Position numbers and translations under genes: made by a program. The notes under the pieces were generated by a model that saw nothing but the letters and a program-made list of their open reading frames with translations, searched no databases and was not told the DNA's origin. Below are positions 52,731-62,196 of a DNA stretch of 64,000 bases, in pieces. Source of the DNA: Sphingomonadales bacterium (GTDB taxonomy: Bacteria > Pseudomonadota > Alphaproteobacteria > Sphingomonadales > Kordiimonadaceae); the NCBI GenBank assembly GCA_011088215.1, contig JAALKD010000006.1, forward strand, positions 1-64,000, written 5' to 3'. Numbering within the stretch: position 1 is the stretch's first letter; each line of letters begins with the position of its first letter.

Positions 52731-55361
52731 ATGCGTGAACAAACAAATTTCAAATCATTGTCGGGGATTGGTTTCCTGATTGCCGGTGTTTTAGCGGTGT
52801 TGGCAGGGCCAACGGTGGCCGTTGCCGAGCCACTAGAGTATTTTCTGGTAGACGGTGTGTCTTATGACCAAACGGTTCTGAAGCCAACCGAGGTTTTGGG
52901 CCACGACATCGGGGACCAACCGGCACGCCATGATTTGATGGTTAGCTACATTCGCCAGCTCGCAGATAATAATCCGCGCATGAATGCAGAAGTAATTGGC
53001 TATAGCCACGAAAATCGCCCGATCCTGTTCATAACGGTCAGTTCGCCCGAGAATCTGGCACGCCTCGACAGTATTAAGGCTAATCATTTGTTGCGCAGTG
53101 ACCCAGCGCGCACTGCCGAGGCATCCGACGATTTACCTGTTGTAACCTGGGTGAATTACGGCGTTCACGGCGCTGAAGCCAGTGGCATGGATTCCGCGCT
53201 ACCAACCCTGTACCATCTGGCCGCGGCGCAGGACGCCGCAACTCGCTCGCAGCTAGATAACAGCGTCATTTTGATAACGGCTGTGTTCAACCCTGACGGC
53301 CATTCACGGCGTATTAGCTGGATTAGCCAATATGGGTCTGATGTGCGCATCACTGATCCTGCCCACGAGATTCACCACCAATATTGGCCCGGCGGTCGCA
53401 CCAACCATTACTGGTTTGACCTGAACCGCCAATGGTTGCTGCAAACCCAGCCGGAAAGCCGGGCATGGCTGACCAAGTGGCACGAATGGCGCCCGCAGGT
53501 GTCGGCGGACATGCATGAAATGGGTGGCAACAGCACGTATTATTTCCATCCGGGTGTACCAACACGCAAATACCCGTTGGTACCGTCGAAGGCACGCGAA
53601 CTGCTGGTAGAAATTGCTGATTTCCATCGATCGTTTATGGACAGCGAGGGAAAACTGTATTTTTCCGAAGAGGGTTTCGATAATTATTATGTGGGCAAGG
53701 GCTCAACCTACCCGCAGATCAACGGGTCACTTGGTATTTTGTTTGAAGCCGGTGCACAGATGGGTATTGCCCGCGAAAGCGCACAGGGTATTAAAACGTT
53801 CGCTAACAACATTCGCACCCATTCCCGCACCAGTCTGACAACCATTGAAGGCGCCGCGGAAATGCGGCTGAAGCTGCATGCTTTCCAGCGTGAATTTTAC
53901 CGCGAGGCAGCAGGTCTTGCGCGCGCCGACAGGGTGAAGGCCTATGTGTTTCGTGCGCTGGAAGACCCGACACGGGTGAACATGTTTCTTGACTTGCTGG
54001 CTCGTCACCGGGTGGAAGTGCACCAGGTTTCGGGTTCTGTGCGCGCAGGCGACAAGACATATGGTGAAGACAGTTTCATTGTTAATTTGAACCAGGCGCA
54101 GTACCGCATGGCCAAGGCTTTGTTTAATCGCATTACCGAGTTTCCCGATAAAGTATTTTATGATGTTTCGGGTTGGACCATGCCGCTGGCTTACGGCTTG
54201 GAGTATGACGAAGTAACAACGAACCCGCGCGGCAAGATGGGTGCGCCTGCACAAGCTAGTTTTGCAGCAGCCAGCGCGCCAGAGCGCGCGCCTTATGCTT
54301 ATGTGTTCCGCTGGTCGGATTATTACGCGCCGCGTGCGGTCAACAGACTGCTGTCCGCTGGCGTCATGGCGAGAGTGGCAAAGAACCCGATCAGCGTGCA
54401 AACAACGCGCGGGCTCGTGGCGTTTGAACGCGGAACAATCATTGTGCCGCGTGATCTGCAAACCGTGTCACTGGATACTATACACGGTATTATGGAACAG
54501 ATAGCGGTGGAGGATGGCATTACCGTGCATGCTGCCACATCAGGTCATACTGTGCAGGCAGGTTCTGATTTGGGCGGTCGCAATTCGGTGTCTGATTTAA
54601 AAGCGCCTAAAATACTGCTGATAACTGGTCCTGGGTTGACACCCTACGATGCGGGCGAGGTATGGCATTTGCTGGACCACCGGATGAAAATACCAGTGAC
54701 CATGGTGCGCAAGGAGCGGCTGAGTCGCATTGATCTAACGCGCTACAGCCACATGATTTTAGTGGGCGGAAGCGGCGGTCGGTTGTCTTCCACTATGGCT
54801 GATACGGTGGAAGACTGGGTTAAAGCAGGCGGTACTTTTATCGCCCACCGGCATGGTGCCAACTGGGCGGCGAAAAAGCTGTTCGCATCGAAATCAAAGA
54901 AGAAGAAGTCTGATGATGACACGATGCCACGGCTTTCATATGCAGTAAAAGGCCAGAAGGATGCCGAACATGTGATCGGTGGGGCGCTGTTTGAGAGTGA
55001 TCTGGATATTACTCACCCACTGGGCTTTGGTTTTGTGCGTCGGCTTGTGACCACTAACCGCAATACCAGTTATGTATTGCCGACGCCGAAGGATCCGTAC
55101 GCGCAAGTGGCGGTTTATACCGAGCAGCCGCTGCTGTCAGGCTATGCTTCTGGCAAGCGTATCAACCAGATCAAGGGTACGCCGATGATGACCGCAGAGC
55201 GGCGCGGCGCGGGATCGGTTATTCTGTTTGCTGATAATCCCAACTTCCGGGCTACGTATGTGGGAGCAGAAAAACTGTTTCTGAATGCATTGTTTTTCTC
55301 AACCGCCTTTGATCGTTCGCGCGGCGATGAAGACGCTGAGGCGCAGGCTATCGAAGAATAG
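52731..55361 (+). CDS. Exported M14-family zinc carboxypeptidase
   Basis: 876 residues with a signal peptide ending AVA-EPLEYF. The M14 domain has the zinc motif HGAE (His146, Glu149 in YGVHGAEAS), then FNPDGHSRR, DLNRQWL and SADMHEMGGNSTYYFHP, with FEAGAQMG carrying the likely catalytic Glu. The C-terminal third has a glutamine-amidotransferase-like fold (KILLITGPGLTPYDAGEVW, HMILVGGSGGRL). This domain pair is typical of large bacterial M14 peptidases. The ATG at 52731 gives a standard signal peptide; earlier in-frame starts do not. No obvious partner. Confidence 0.9.
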   Translation: MREQTNFKSLSGIGFLIAGVLAVLAGPTVAVAEPLEYFLVDGVSYDQTVLKPTEVLGHDIGDQPARHDLMVSYIRQLADNNPRMNAEVIGYSHENRPILFITVSSPENLARLDSIKANHLLRSDPARTAEASDDLPVVTWVNYGVHGAEASGMDSALPTLYHLAAAQDAATRSQLDNSVILITAVFNPDGHSRRISWISQYGSDVRITDPAHEIHHQYWPGGRTNHYWFDLNRQWLLQTQPESRAWLTKWHEWRPQVSADMHEMGGNSTYYFHPGVPTRKYPLVPSKARELLVEIADFHRSFMDSEGKLYFSEEGFDNYYVGKGSTYPQINGSLGILFEAGAQMGIARESAQGIKTFANNIRTHSRTSLTTIEGAAEMRLKLHAFQREFYREAAGLARADRVKAYVFRALEDPTRVNMFLDLLARHRVEVHQVSGSVRAGDKTYGEDSFIVNLNQAQYRMAKALFNRITEFPDKVFYDVSGWTMPLAYGLEYDEVTTNPRGKMGAPAQASFAAASAPERAPYAYVFRWSDYYAPRAVNRLLSAGVMARVAKNPISVQTTRGLVAFERGTIIVPRDLQTVSLDTIHGIMEQIAVEDGITVHAATSGHTVQAGSDLGGRNSVSDLKAPKILLITGPGLTPYDAGEVWHLLDHRMKIPVTMVRKERLSRIDLTRYSHMILVGGSGGRLSSTMADTVEDWVKAGGTFIAHRHGANWAAKKLFASKSKKKKSDDDTMPRLSYAVKGQKDAEHVIGGALFESDLDITHPLGFGFVRRLVTTNRNTSYVLPTPKDPYAQVAVYTEQPLLSGYASGKRINQIKGTPMMTAERRGAGSVILFADNPNFRATYVGAEKLFLNALFFSTAFDRSRGDEDAEAQAIEE

Positions 55362-55372
55362 GGTAGCAGCGA

Positions 55373-56155
55373 TTACTTCAGGTTGTTTTCTATTCGGCTA
55401 AGGCCGGGTAGTGCGAAAAGATGATCAAATTCACCAGCGTCTATCGCATTCTTGATCTCTGTTGCTAAAGCCTCGACTTTGTCTTTGTGCCGCTTGTGGA
55501 CCAGGTGGAAAAAGGGTATTTTTTCCCAGCTTGTTTGCCGGACCGTATTTTGACTGTTGCCCTGTGATTGCATTATCGGATGGGCCCGAACGCTGTCGGT
55601 TGCGAAGACTTCAAAACGTCCGCGCATAAGAAGCTCTTGCACTGGAACGCCTCTGGGAATTTCTTTTGGAATAGCCCCCAGAGCCAGTAGGTTTTTTTCG
55701 ATCCAATAAAACCCCGCCGGATATCCAACGGTTCTGTCCTTCATATCTTTGGGCGTACCGTTGAAGGGATTGTCGGGGCTGGCCAATAAAACTGCTTCGA
55801 GTTGAAAGAGCGGAATTGGCACTTCAATAAGACCCAAATGAGATTGATCTGCGAAGCCTTTAGCTCTCATCCAGTCACCATCCAATACGCCAGTGGCCAG
55901 CATCATTTCGGCGCGTTTGGGCGCCAGAGAAATTGATACAGCGCAGAAGCCCGCCCGTCTATATATTGACGTGACAAGACTTTCAAAAAGGGGATGAAAA
56001 TCGGCTACACCATCATCTGCGCCGAGCTTTAAGCAGCTAGAGCTATTCTCGTCGGCGATTGTTGAAATCGGCAAAGCGAGCATAAGAAAGGATGAAAACA
56101 TCAACCGTTTGAAAACAAGCTTAGCTAGGCTTTCGATGTCTCTTCTCGCAACCAT
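55373..56155 (-). CDS. Periplasmic solute-binding family 3-like protein, second orphan
   Basis: 260 residues with a hydrophobic signal (FSSFLMLALPISTIADENSS). The mature chain has FESLVTSIYRRAGFCAVSI, RAEMMLATGVLDGDWMRA and MKDRTVGYPAGFYWIEKNLL, typical of truncated family 3 binding proteins. The start overlaps the LysR gene by 31 bases; a TTG/ATG at 56104/56101 would shorten that overlap. There are no transporter genes nearby. It resembles the other orphan at 9301-10167 in fold, not in close sequence. Confidence 0.75.
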   Translation of the reverse strand: MVARRDIESLAKLVFKRLMFSSFLMLALPISTIADENSSSCLKLGADDGVADFHPLFESLVTSIYRRAGFCAVSISLAPKRAEMMLATGVLDGDWMRAKGFADQSHLGLIEVPIPLFQLEAVLLASPDNPFNGTPKDMKDRTVGYPAGFYWIEKNLLALGAIPKEIPRGVPVQELLMRGRFEVFATDSVRAHPIMQSQGNSQNTVRQTSWEKIPFFHLVHKRHKDKVEALATEIKNAIDAGEFDHLFALPGLSRIENNLK

Positions 56156-57024
56156 TCTATGAAATCTTGTACACGTTCATTCTTAATTTTGTCTTTAGGA
56201 TAAACGATGTGGTGGGCGAAGTTAACAGGCACTGCTTCGCCGAACGGTTTAATCAATCTGCCTGCCTTAATGTCTTCTTCGGCAATAGCAGACCGTGCCA
56301 GCGCAACACCACGCCCGGCAACCGCTGCTTCAATGGCCAATGCGTTGTTGTTGAAGTGAACGGCGGGCATGCCGTCGGGCGCGGTCACACCCGCTGCTTT
56401 CAGCCACATGGTCCAGTTGGGCGCGCTTTCATCCTCGATGGAGCTGTCATCATGGATGAGGGTATGTTTTAGCACTGCGCAGGGTGTGGCGGCCTCGCCG
56501 TCAAAAAGGCCGGGCGCGCACACTGGAAACAGGGTTTCGCGCAGCAATTCTTCTGACAGGAGCCCGTCATAGTTGCCGCGGCCATAACGGATGGCGACAT
56601 CAGTGTCTTCGGCTTTAAAATCAGTAACTTGCATGGTTGCACTTATTTTTACGATGGCATCGGGGCGACGCTCATAATAGCTGGCAAGCCGTGGGACCAA
56701 CCATTTGCTGGCAAAGGATGGTGACACGCTGACTTTCAGGACTGTTGAGTTTTTGGAGCCTGCGATGATATCCACTGCTTCCTCAAGCCGCTCGAAGCCT
56801 TCCTTCAGCGGTAACAGTGATAACTGTGCCGCTTCGGTTAGCACCAATGATCGGTTGGTGCGCCTAAACAAGTCTACGCCCAGAAAATCCTCCAGAGAGC
56901 GGATTTGCTGACTGATCGCAGCGGGCGTTACTGACAAATCGTCAGCAGCAAGCTTAAAACTCATGTGCCGAGCGGCGGCATCAAAGGCCCTTAGGGCATT
57001 CAGGGGAAGAAGGGAGCGTTTCAT
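56125..57024 (-). CDS. LysR-family regulator, GcvA-like
   Basis: 299 residues. The N-terminal winged helix is LPLNALRAFDAAARHMSFKLAADDLSVTPAAISQQIRSLE, and the effector domain follows with VSVSPSFASKWLVPRL. The LxPLxALRAFxAAARxxSFxxAA opening is the GcvA/AmpR branch signature. An upstream in-frame GTG at 57045 is less likely. It overlaps the solute-binding gene, so it may regulate that gene. The target is unproven. Confidence 0.9.
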   Translation of the reverse strand: MKRSLLPLNALRAFDAAARHMSFKLAADDLSVTPAAISQQIRSLEDFLGVDLFRRTNRSLVLTEAAQLSLLPLKEGFERLEEAVDIIAGSKNSTVLKVSVSPSFASKWLVPRLASYYERRPDAIVKISATMQVTDFKAEDTDVAIRYGRGNYDGLLSEELLRETLFPVCAPGLFDGEAATPCAVLKHTLIHDDSSIEDESAPNWTMWLKAAGVTAPDGMPAVHFNNNALAIEAAVAGRGVALARSAIAEEDIKAGRLIKPFGEAVPVNFAHHIVYPKDKIKNERVQDFIEWLREETSKA

Positions 57025-57168
57025 CGGGCTCAAGCCTTTCTGCACGGTTGGGCCGGGTCGTCGGACATTAGAAAATCTATCGTGCCCAGCCTAGATGGTT
57101 GTTAGGGAAACGCAAAACAATAGTTGGTGAAAAAAATAGCGCAGGAAATGCCTTAATGGCTGTCGCGG

Positions 57169-57921
57169 TTAGTTTGCCGAGAGAATTTTATTATTCTCGC
57201 CCAGTGTCAGGTGAATGCCGCACTCGGTCTTGGTTTGGCCGCGCCAGCGGCCCGCCCTCTCGCTTTCACCGTTTTCGACACGGTCGGTGCAAGGCATGCA
57301 TCCAATGGATGGAAAACCTTCCGCCACCAGCGGGTGCTGAGGCAGGCTGTGGGCATCTCGGTATTCGACTACATCGTCTTTGGTCCAAAAGGCCAGCGGA
57401 TTAACCTTAACCCGACCGTCGGATGCCTCAAAATGTGGCAACAGCGAACGCACCCCGCCCTGGAACCGTTTGCGTCCGGACGCCCAACCTTCAAAACCTT
57501 CCAGTGCGTCTGCCAAGGGGACTACCTTGCGGATGTAACAGCAGGCGTTGGTATCACTGGTCCAAAGCGCGCCCTTGGGGTCTTTGGCGTTCAGCGCGTT
57601 CACGTCGGGCGATAGGCTGCGCACATCATTGAGGCCAAGCTGATCGATCAATTGGTCGCGGTAGCGTTTGGTCTCGCCGAACAGCTTGCCGGTATCAAGG
57701 AACAAAACCGGGATGTCTTTGGAGACCTGCGCCGCCAAATGTAATAGCACAGCTGATTCTGCCCCAAAAGAGGAGACAAGCGCGAACCGCCGGCCGAAAT
57801 ATTTGAGTGCACCATCGATGACATCTTGTGGCGACGCGCTGGCATAGCGCGCATCCAAATAGTCAACTGCAGTCAGCGTATCGAAATAATTCGCGTCTTT
57901 TATGGCGGCAACAGCGCTCAC
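57169..57921 (-). CDS. cysH: Adenylyl-sulfate reductase (CysH, Fe-S type)
   Basis: 250 residues, thioredoxin-dependent reduction of (phospho)adenylyl sulfate to sulfite. The CC pair at 127-128 (TNACCYIRKVVPL) and the CxxC at 208-211 (GCMPC) are the [4Fe-4S] ligands of the APS-reducing type, and Cys234 in TECGIH is the catalytic cysteine. LVSSFGAESAVLLHL binds the nucleotide. It starts at GTG, overlapping the DUF934 stop by 4 bases, and is the last gene of the operon. Confidence 0.96.
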   Translation of the reverse strand: MSAVAAIKDANYFDTLTAVDYLDARYASASPQDVIDGALKYFGRRFALVSSFGAESAVLLHLAAQVSKDIPVLFLDTGKLFGETKRYRDQLIDQLGLNDVRSLSPDVNALNAKDPKGALWTSDTNACCYIRKVVPLADALEGFEGWASGRKRFQGGVRSLLPHFEASDGRVKVNPLAFWTKDDVVEYRDAHSLPQHPLVAEGFPSIGCMPCTDRVENGESERAGRWRGQTKTECGIHLTLGENNKILSAN

Positions 57922-58439
57922 GATGCTTCCCTGTGCCCTTCAATCGTGTGGCCAGCTGTGTGGCGCGCATGGGCGATAGATGTCTGGCCGCCGAAGTCAC
58001 TTTGGTAAAAGCCGGGAAAACGACTAAGTGCCGCCTCGAAAGCTGCCTTGCGTTCGTCGGTGACATCAACGGTGTCGAAGCCGGCGCGCAGTAAAAATAA
58101 CGCTTGGTCCGGAATCACTGGACCGATGGCGCGAATTTCACCTTTAAAGCCGAAGTCTTTCCGAAGTCGCACCGCAAGAGAGAAACCTCTGCCGTCGCCG
58201 AAAGCGGGAAATTCAATAACCACGAAAGCCAGTTTATCCGCAATCGCATCTAATTCAGCGTAAGGCGTATCAGTCGTGATAACCGCGCCAATGCCGCCAG
58301 CGGTTTCAAAAAATACGCTGTCCTCGGCAAGTAAACGTTCAACGGTTACGGCGACATTTTCGCCTTCCTTGGGCTGTGCGCCCTCGGCCAACAGGGTGAA
58401 ACCTGTGGGTTGTATGCCTGTAAGATTAATCAGTACCAT
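57918..58439 (-). CDS. DUF934 protein of the sulfate-assimilation operon
   Basis: 173 residues from the ATG at 58439, which has AAGGAGG upstream; the start lies inside the 3' end of cysI (14-base overlap). FPAFGDGRGFSLAVRLRKDFGFKGEIRAIG and IPDQALFLLRAGFDTVDV are the DUF934 blocks. The family is fixed in alpha- and betaproteobacterial cys operons between cysI and cysH. Its biochemical role is not established. Confidence 0.92.
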   Translation of the reverse strand: MVLINLTGIQPTGFTLLAEGAQPKEGENVAVTVERLLAEDSVFFETAGGIGAVITTDTPYAELDAIADKLAFVVIEFPAFGDGRGFSLAVRLRKDFGFKGEIRAIGPVIPDQALFLLRAGFDTVDVTDERKAAFEAALSRFPGFYQSDFGGQTSIAHARHTAGHTIEGHREAS

Positions 58440-60081
58440 AAACCGCCTCCTTAAAAACATCTGGTCCCAACCGCCTGTAAGCGCTTAGGAAACTTTCATC
58501 GCCCTCGCGTTCGCCCAGATAAACAGCGACCACTTTCTCAACAGCATCAACGATGCCGACCTCGTTAAACCCTGGGCCCAAAATCGCGGCCTTTGACGCA
58601 TCTTCTGCGCCAGAGCCACCCAACAAAAGCTGATAATTTTCCTCGCCGCGCCGGTCGACACCAAGAATGCCAATGTGACCTGCATGGTGGTGCCCGCATG
58701 AATTGATGCCGCCCGAGATTTTGATCTTCAACGGGCCGATGTCCATCAGCCGCTTTATGTCGTCAAACCGTTCAGTGATCGTCTGAGCGATGGGGATGGA
58801 CCGCGTGTTCGCCAGCGCGCAATAGTCAAGCCCGGGGCAAGCGATAATATCGGTCAACAGTCCGGCATTGGGTGTACCCAGGCCTGCTTGGTCCAGTTTG
58901 GTCCAAAGGGCAGGCAGGTCGCTTTTCGCTACATGGGGCAAAATCAGGTTTTGTTCATGGCTAACGCGAATTTCGCTCTGGCTATAGGCGTCAGCCAATT
59001 CTGCGACCAAGTCCATCTGTTCGTCGGTCGCATCACCCGGAATGCCGCCGTGCGGCTTCAGCGAGATAGTCACATGCACGTGGCCCGGCACTTTGTGCGC
59101 GCCGGTGTTATTCGCCAGCCACGCCTTAAAAATGAAGTTCGCATTTGCCAGCTCGTCCACTTCGGTCGCAGCATCCGCCAAAACTGGCAGCGGTGGCGGC
59201 GCGAAGAAAGCTTTGATGCGGGCAACTTCCTCGTCCGGCACATCAATCGGTACATGGCGAATTTTTTCCCACTCGGCATCGACCTGACGCCGGTATTCAT
59301 CAATGCCCATAGCGTCGATAAGAATTTTGATCCGCGCTTTATACTTATTGTCGCGGCGGCCTTGCTCGTTATAAACCCGCAGCATAGCTTCCAGGTAACT
59401 GAGCATGTCAGAAATCGGCAAAAAATCGCGCATGGATTTCGCAATCACCGGTGTGCGGCCCATGCCGCCACCAGCAAGCACTTCAAAACCAACCTCGCCG
59501 ACCTCGTTCTGTTTCAGGACCAGTCCAATGTCGTGCCATTTAACGGCGGCGCGGTCTTCGGCGGCACCGGTGATGGCAATTTTAAACTTGCGTGGCAGGA
59601 ACGAAAATTCTGGATGAAACGAAGACCACTGACGGATCAGTTCTGCGTATGGGCGCGGGTCGGCAACTTCGTCAGCGACTGCGCCGGCAAACTGGTCGGT
59701 GGTGACATTGCGGATACAGTTGCCTGATGTTTGGATGGCATGCATCTCAACGTCGGCAAGTTCCTGCAGAATGTCGGGTGTTTCAGACAGCTTGGGCCAG
59801 TTATATTGAATGTTCTGGCGTGTGGTGAAATGGCCGTAACCTTTGTCATATTTTCGTGCAACATGCGCCAGCTTGCGCATTTGGTTAGCTGACAACGTGC
59901 CGTAAGGAATGGCCACGCGTAGCATATAGGCATGCAGCTGCAGGTAAAGGCCGTTCATCAGGCGCAGTGGGCGAAATTCTTCTTCGGTCAGTTCGCCTGT
60001 CATACGGCGATCTACCTGATCGCGAAACTCCGCCACACGGGCGTTGACCATGGCATGGTCATAGGTGTCATAAGCATACAT
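58426..60081 (-). CDS. cysI: Sulfite reductase haemoprotein / nitrite-sulfite reductase family
   Basis: 551 residues. Family blocks: QHVARKYDKGYGHFTTRQN (near 78), IQTSGNCIRNVTTDQFAG and PVIAKSMRDFLPISDML. The sirohaem-[4Fe-4S] centre uses two Cys pairs. The first is intact (Cys415 and Cys421 in CPGLDYC). The second, normally GCxNxC, reads SGGINSCGHH: residue 458 is Gly where Cys is expected, and Cys462 remains. This is one base from TGC. If real, the enzyme would be impaired; a base error is a strong alternative. It precedes DUF934 and cysH. Confidence 0.92.
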   Translation of the reverse strand: MYAYDTYDHAMVNARVAEFRDQVDRRMTGELTEEEFRPLRLMNGLYLQLHAYMLRVAIPYGTLSANQMRKLAHVARKYDKGYGHFTTRQNIQYNWPKLSETPDILQELADVEMHAIQTSGNCIRNVTTDQFAGAVADEVADPRPYAELIRQWSSFHPEFSFLPRKFKIAITGAAEDRAAVKWHDIGLVLKQNEVGEVGFEVLAGGGMGRTPVIAKSMRDFLPISDMLSYLEAMLRVYNEQGRRDNKYKARIKILIDAMGIDEYRRQVDAEWEKIRHVPIDVPDEEVARIKAFFAPPPLPVLADAATEVDELANANFIFKAWLANNTGAHKVPGHVHVTISLKPHGGIPGDATDEQMDLVAELADAYSQSEIRVSHEQNLILPHVAKSDLPALWTKLDQAGLGTPNAGLLTDIIACPGLDYCALANTRSIPIAQTITERFDDIKRLMDIGPLKIKISGGINSCGHHHAGHIGILGVDRRGEENYQLLLGGSGAEDASKAAILGPGFNEVGIVDAVEKVVAVYLGEREGDESFLSAYRRLGPDVFKEAVYGTD

Positions 60082-60084
60082 GGC

Positions 60085-60408
60085 TTATTGCTCCCAGTTC
60101 GGTGAAACTTGATAGCCCAGGTCGGCGCGAACACTGGGGCCGCGGGCCTGCATGGCAAACTTGATGTGTGCTGGTGCGGTGACACCGCCTGACGTATCGG
60201 CGACAACCGGGGTTACGCTAACCACCAAATTGGCTAGGTCTGCAGCTTGCGCGACGGTCATCAATGTATCCAGTTCGGCTTCATTTTGAGCAACAGCGGC
60301 GTCGGCGGCATTGTTGGACCATGTGCCGATCGAGGTCAGAAATACAGCGCGACCGTCGTCAAGGCGGTTTGCCAGAATTAATTGGGGGCCGGTGATTTTC
60401 TTGGCCAT
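60085..60408 (-). CDS. DUF2849 protein of the sulfate-assimilation operon
   Basis: 107 residues. KKITGPQLILANRLDDGRAVFL is the family opening, and the C-terminal region reads VRADLGYQVSPNWEQ. It lies between cysG and cysI with a 3-base gap to cysI, the position seen in many alphaproteobacteria. No membrane segment; function unknown, presumably linked to sirohaem insertion or electron transfer. Confidence 0.9.
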   Translation of the reverse strand: MAKKITGPQLILANRLDDGRAVFLTSIGTWSNNAADAAVAQNEAELDTLMTVAQAADLANLVVSVTPVVADTSGGVTAPAHIKFAMQARGPSVRADLGYQVSPNWEQ

Positions 60409-60434
60409 CGCAGTTTCCTTTAGTTGTTTGGCCT

Positions 60435-61853
60435 TTAGCCGTTTTGAGCGCGCAGCAGCGGCTCATGTTCAAATTGGTTCAAATCAAGCGCGTTCTCAAC
60501 AACGTCGCCGATCAGTAATAAGGCGGGGCTTTTCACCGCGTTAGACGCCACCAACTCAGGCAGAGTGGCAAGCGTGCCATAAAAACGCCGTTCGTTTGCA
60601 CGTGTACCGTTTTCCACTACAGCAACCGGCGTTGACGATCTGACGCCTTGTTCGATAAGACCTGCGGATATGCGCGGCGCGCCTTTAACGCCCATATAGA
60701 CCGCCAGCGTCTGGCCTTCACCCGACAAGCGTGCCCAATCCTTGAAGGCACCGTCTTTAAGATGCCCGGTTACCATTGTCAGGCTTGACGATGACTTGCG
60801 GTCGGTCAAAGGAATTTGCGTGCTTGCAGCAATGCCTTGGTAAGCGCTGATGCCGGGTACAATCTCTGTGTGAATATCGTTGGCACGCAGTGCGTCCAGT
60901 TCTTCGCTAGCGCGGGCGAATAGCAAAGGGTCGCCGCCCTTCAGGCGCACAACACGTTTGCCTGCGAGCGCTTCATCCACAAGTATTCGGCAGATGCCTT
61001 CCTGGCCAACGCCGTGCTCACCTTCGCGTTTGCCAACAAAAACCAAGTCAGCATCGCGTCTCGCCAATGCCAGCACATCGCGGCTAACCAGTCTATCATA
61101 GACAATGACGTCTGCCTGTTGCAGTGCTCGGTGTGCCTTGATGGTTAATAAGTCTGGGTCACCCGGGCCAGCGCCAACAATTTGAACCTGACCAGTGGTG
61201 GCACCCACCCTGTGGGTACGGGCGGCCTCAACAACTAGCCTCTCGACCTCACCTTGGTCCATGTCAGCGTAACGACCAGCGTTGTCATAAAGCCGGTCCC
61301 AAAACAGGCGACGGCGCGTTGCATCTGGAATGATTGATTTGATCCGTCCGCGCATATTACCTGCTGCGCTGGCCAATACGCCCAACGACGGTGGCAGGAT
61401 ACGTTCCAGGCTACTTCGCAGACGGCGGACAAACACCGGCGCAGACCCGCCGGAGGAAAAAGCCACCTGAAGCGGCCCGCGGGTAAATTGCGCCGGTGTA
61501 ATAAAGTTACTTTTGGCAGGTTTGTCGATTACGTTGACCGGAAGTTTGCGGGTGCTTGCCAAGCGCAGCACACGTTCTTCGGTTATGTCGTCTTCAACGC
61601 CGATATAAACCAGTGACTTGTCTGTAAGGTCGTCTTGGTTAAACGGCCTATCTTGAATGGTAAGGGCCCGGTTGTCTGTTAGTTCTGGTGTCAAGCCAGC
61701 AGACTGCGCCGCATCCAGCGTGCCGTGGCCCACCAGCGTAAGGCGCACGCCCGTGTCCATGAATAGGGCAAGTTTCGCCATGGCAGCCGAGGTGGCACCA
61801 ACAATTAGGATGTGGTGTTTTTCAGCGGTCAAATAAACCGGAATATTCGTCAT
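60435..61853 (-). CDS. cysG: Sirohaem synthase
   Basis: 472 residues from the ATG at 61853 with GGAGGAG 9 bases upstream. Three parts: precorrin-2 dehydrogenase/ferrochelatase (about 1-210) and uroporphyrinogen III methyltransferase (about 215-460; QIVGAGPGDPDLLTIKAHRA, VRLKGGDPLLFAR). They make sirohaem for CysI. In the N-terminal Rossmann loop the usual GGGxVA reads VGATSAAMAK, which is unusual for NAD binding. It is the first gene of the cys operon; a 19-bp palindrome lies upstream. Confidence 0.93.
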   Translation of the reverse strand: MTNIPVYLTAEKHHILIVGATSAAMAKLALFMDTGVRLTLVGHGTLDAAQSAGLTPELTDNRALTIQDRPFNQDDLTDKSLVYIGVEDDITEERVLRLASTRKLPVNVIDKPAKSNFITPAQFTRGPLQVAFSSGGSAPVFVRRLRSSLERILPPSLGVLASAAGNMRGRIKSIIPDATRRRLFWDRLYDNAGRYADMDQGEVERLVVEAARTHRVGATTGQVQIVGAGPGDPDLLTIKAHRALQQADVIVYDRLVSRDVLALARRDADLVFVGKREGEHGVGQEGICRILVDEALAGKRVVRLKGGDPLLFARASEELDALRANDIHTEIVPGISAYQGIAASTQIPLTDRKSSSSLTMVTGHLKDGAFKDWARLSGEGQTLAVYMGVKGAPRISAGLIEQGVRSSTPVAVVENGTRANERRFYGTLATLPELVASNAVKSPALLLIGDVVENALDLNQFEHEPLLRAQNG

Positions 61854-61934
61854 GGCCCGTAACTCCTCCACAGCTTGCCGCTTAAAATCCCAATTTCGGG
61901 TTAGGGAAACTATCCATCGATGCAACAGATAAGG

Positions 61935-61953
61935 TGTAGAAACCAGTTCTACA
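61935..61953. promoter_or_regulatory. 19-bp palindrome upstream of the cys operon
   Basis: TGTAGAA-ACCAG-TTCTACA, with perfect 7-bp arms, centred about 90 bases upstream of the cysG ATG. It has the T-N(11+)-A form seen in LysR- and Rrf2-type operators. No cys regulator gene lies in the window. Confidence 0.5.
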
Positions 61954-62167
61954 AACGAGAAGAAGTTATCATAAACAGTAGAAAATTTTTCCTCAAATAA
62001 GCTCACATGCTTGTGATTAAGGAAATATTTTTCCAAAAAATAGATATTTTAGCCAAAAATTGTAATTTTTATACATTTAATGAAATCTCCATCTCAGAAC
62101 GGACGAGCGGGCAGAATTGTTAGCTTTTCTAATCTAGAGCCGCTGAACTAAGGTTCAAAAATTCCTC

Positions 62168-62196
62168 TTGACGAGGGAAGTTTCCGTGCCTATATG
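62168..62196 (+). promoter_or_regulatory. Sigma-70-like promoter for the XRE module
   Basis: TTGACG (62168-62173), 17-base spacer, TATATG (62191-62196), on the strand of the three-gene module. The predicted start near 62203 leaves a leader of about 60 bases. This is the best-formed promoter I found in the window. Confidence 0.6.

Noticed and set aside
58888..59727. A 279-residue plus-strand frame inside cysI
   Set aside because: It is a shadow of the sulfite reductase gene with no motif.
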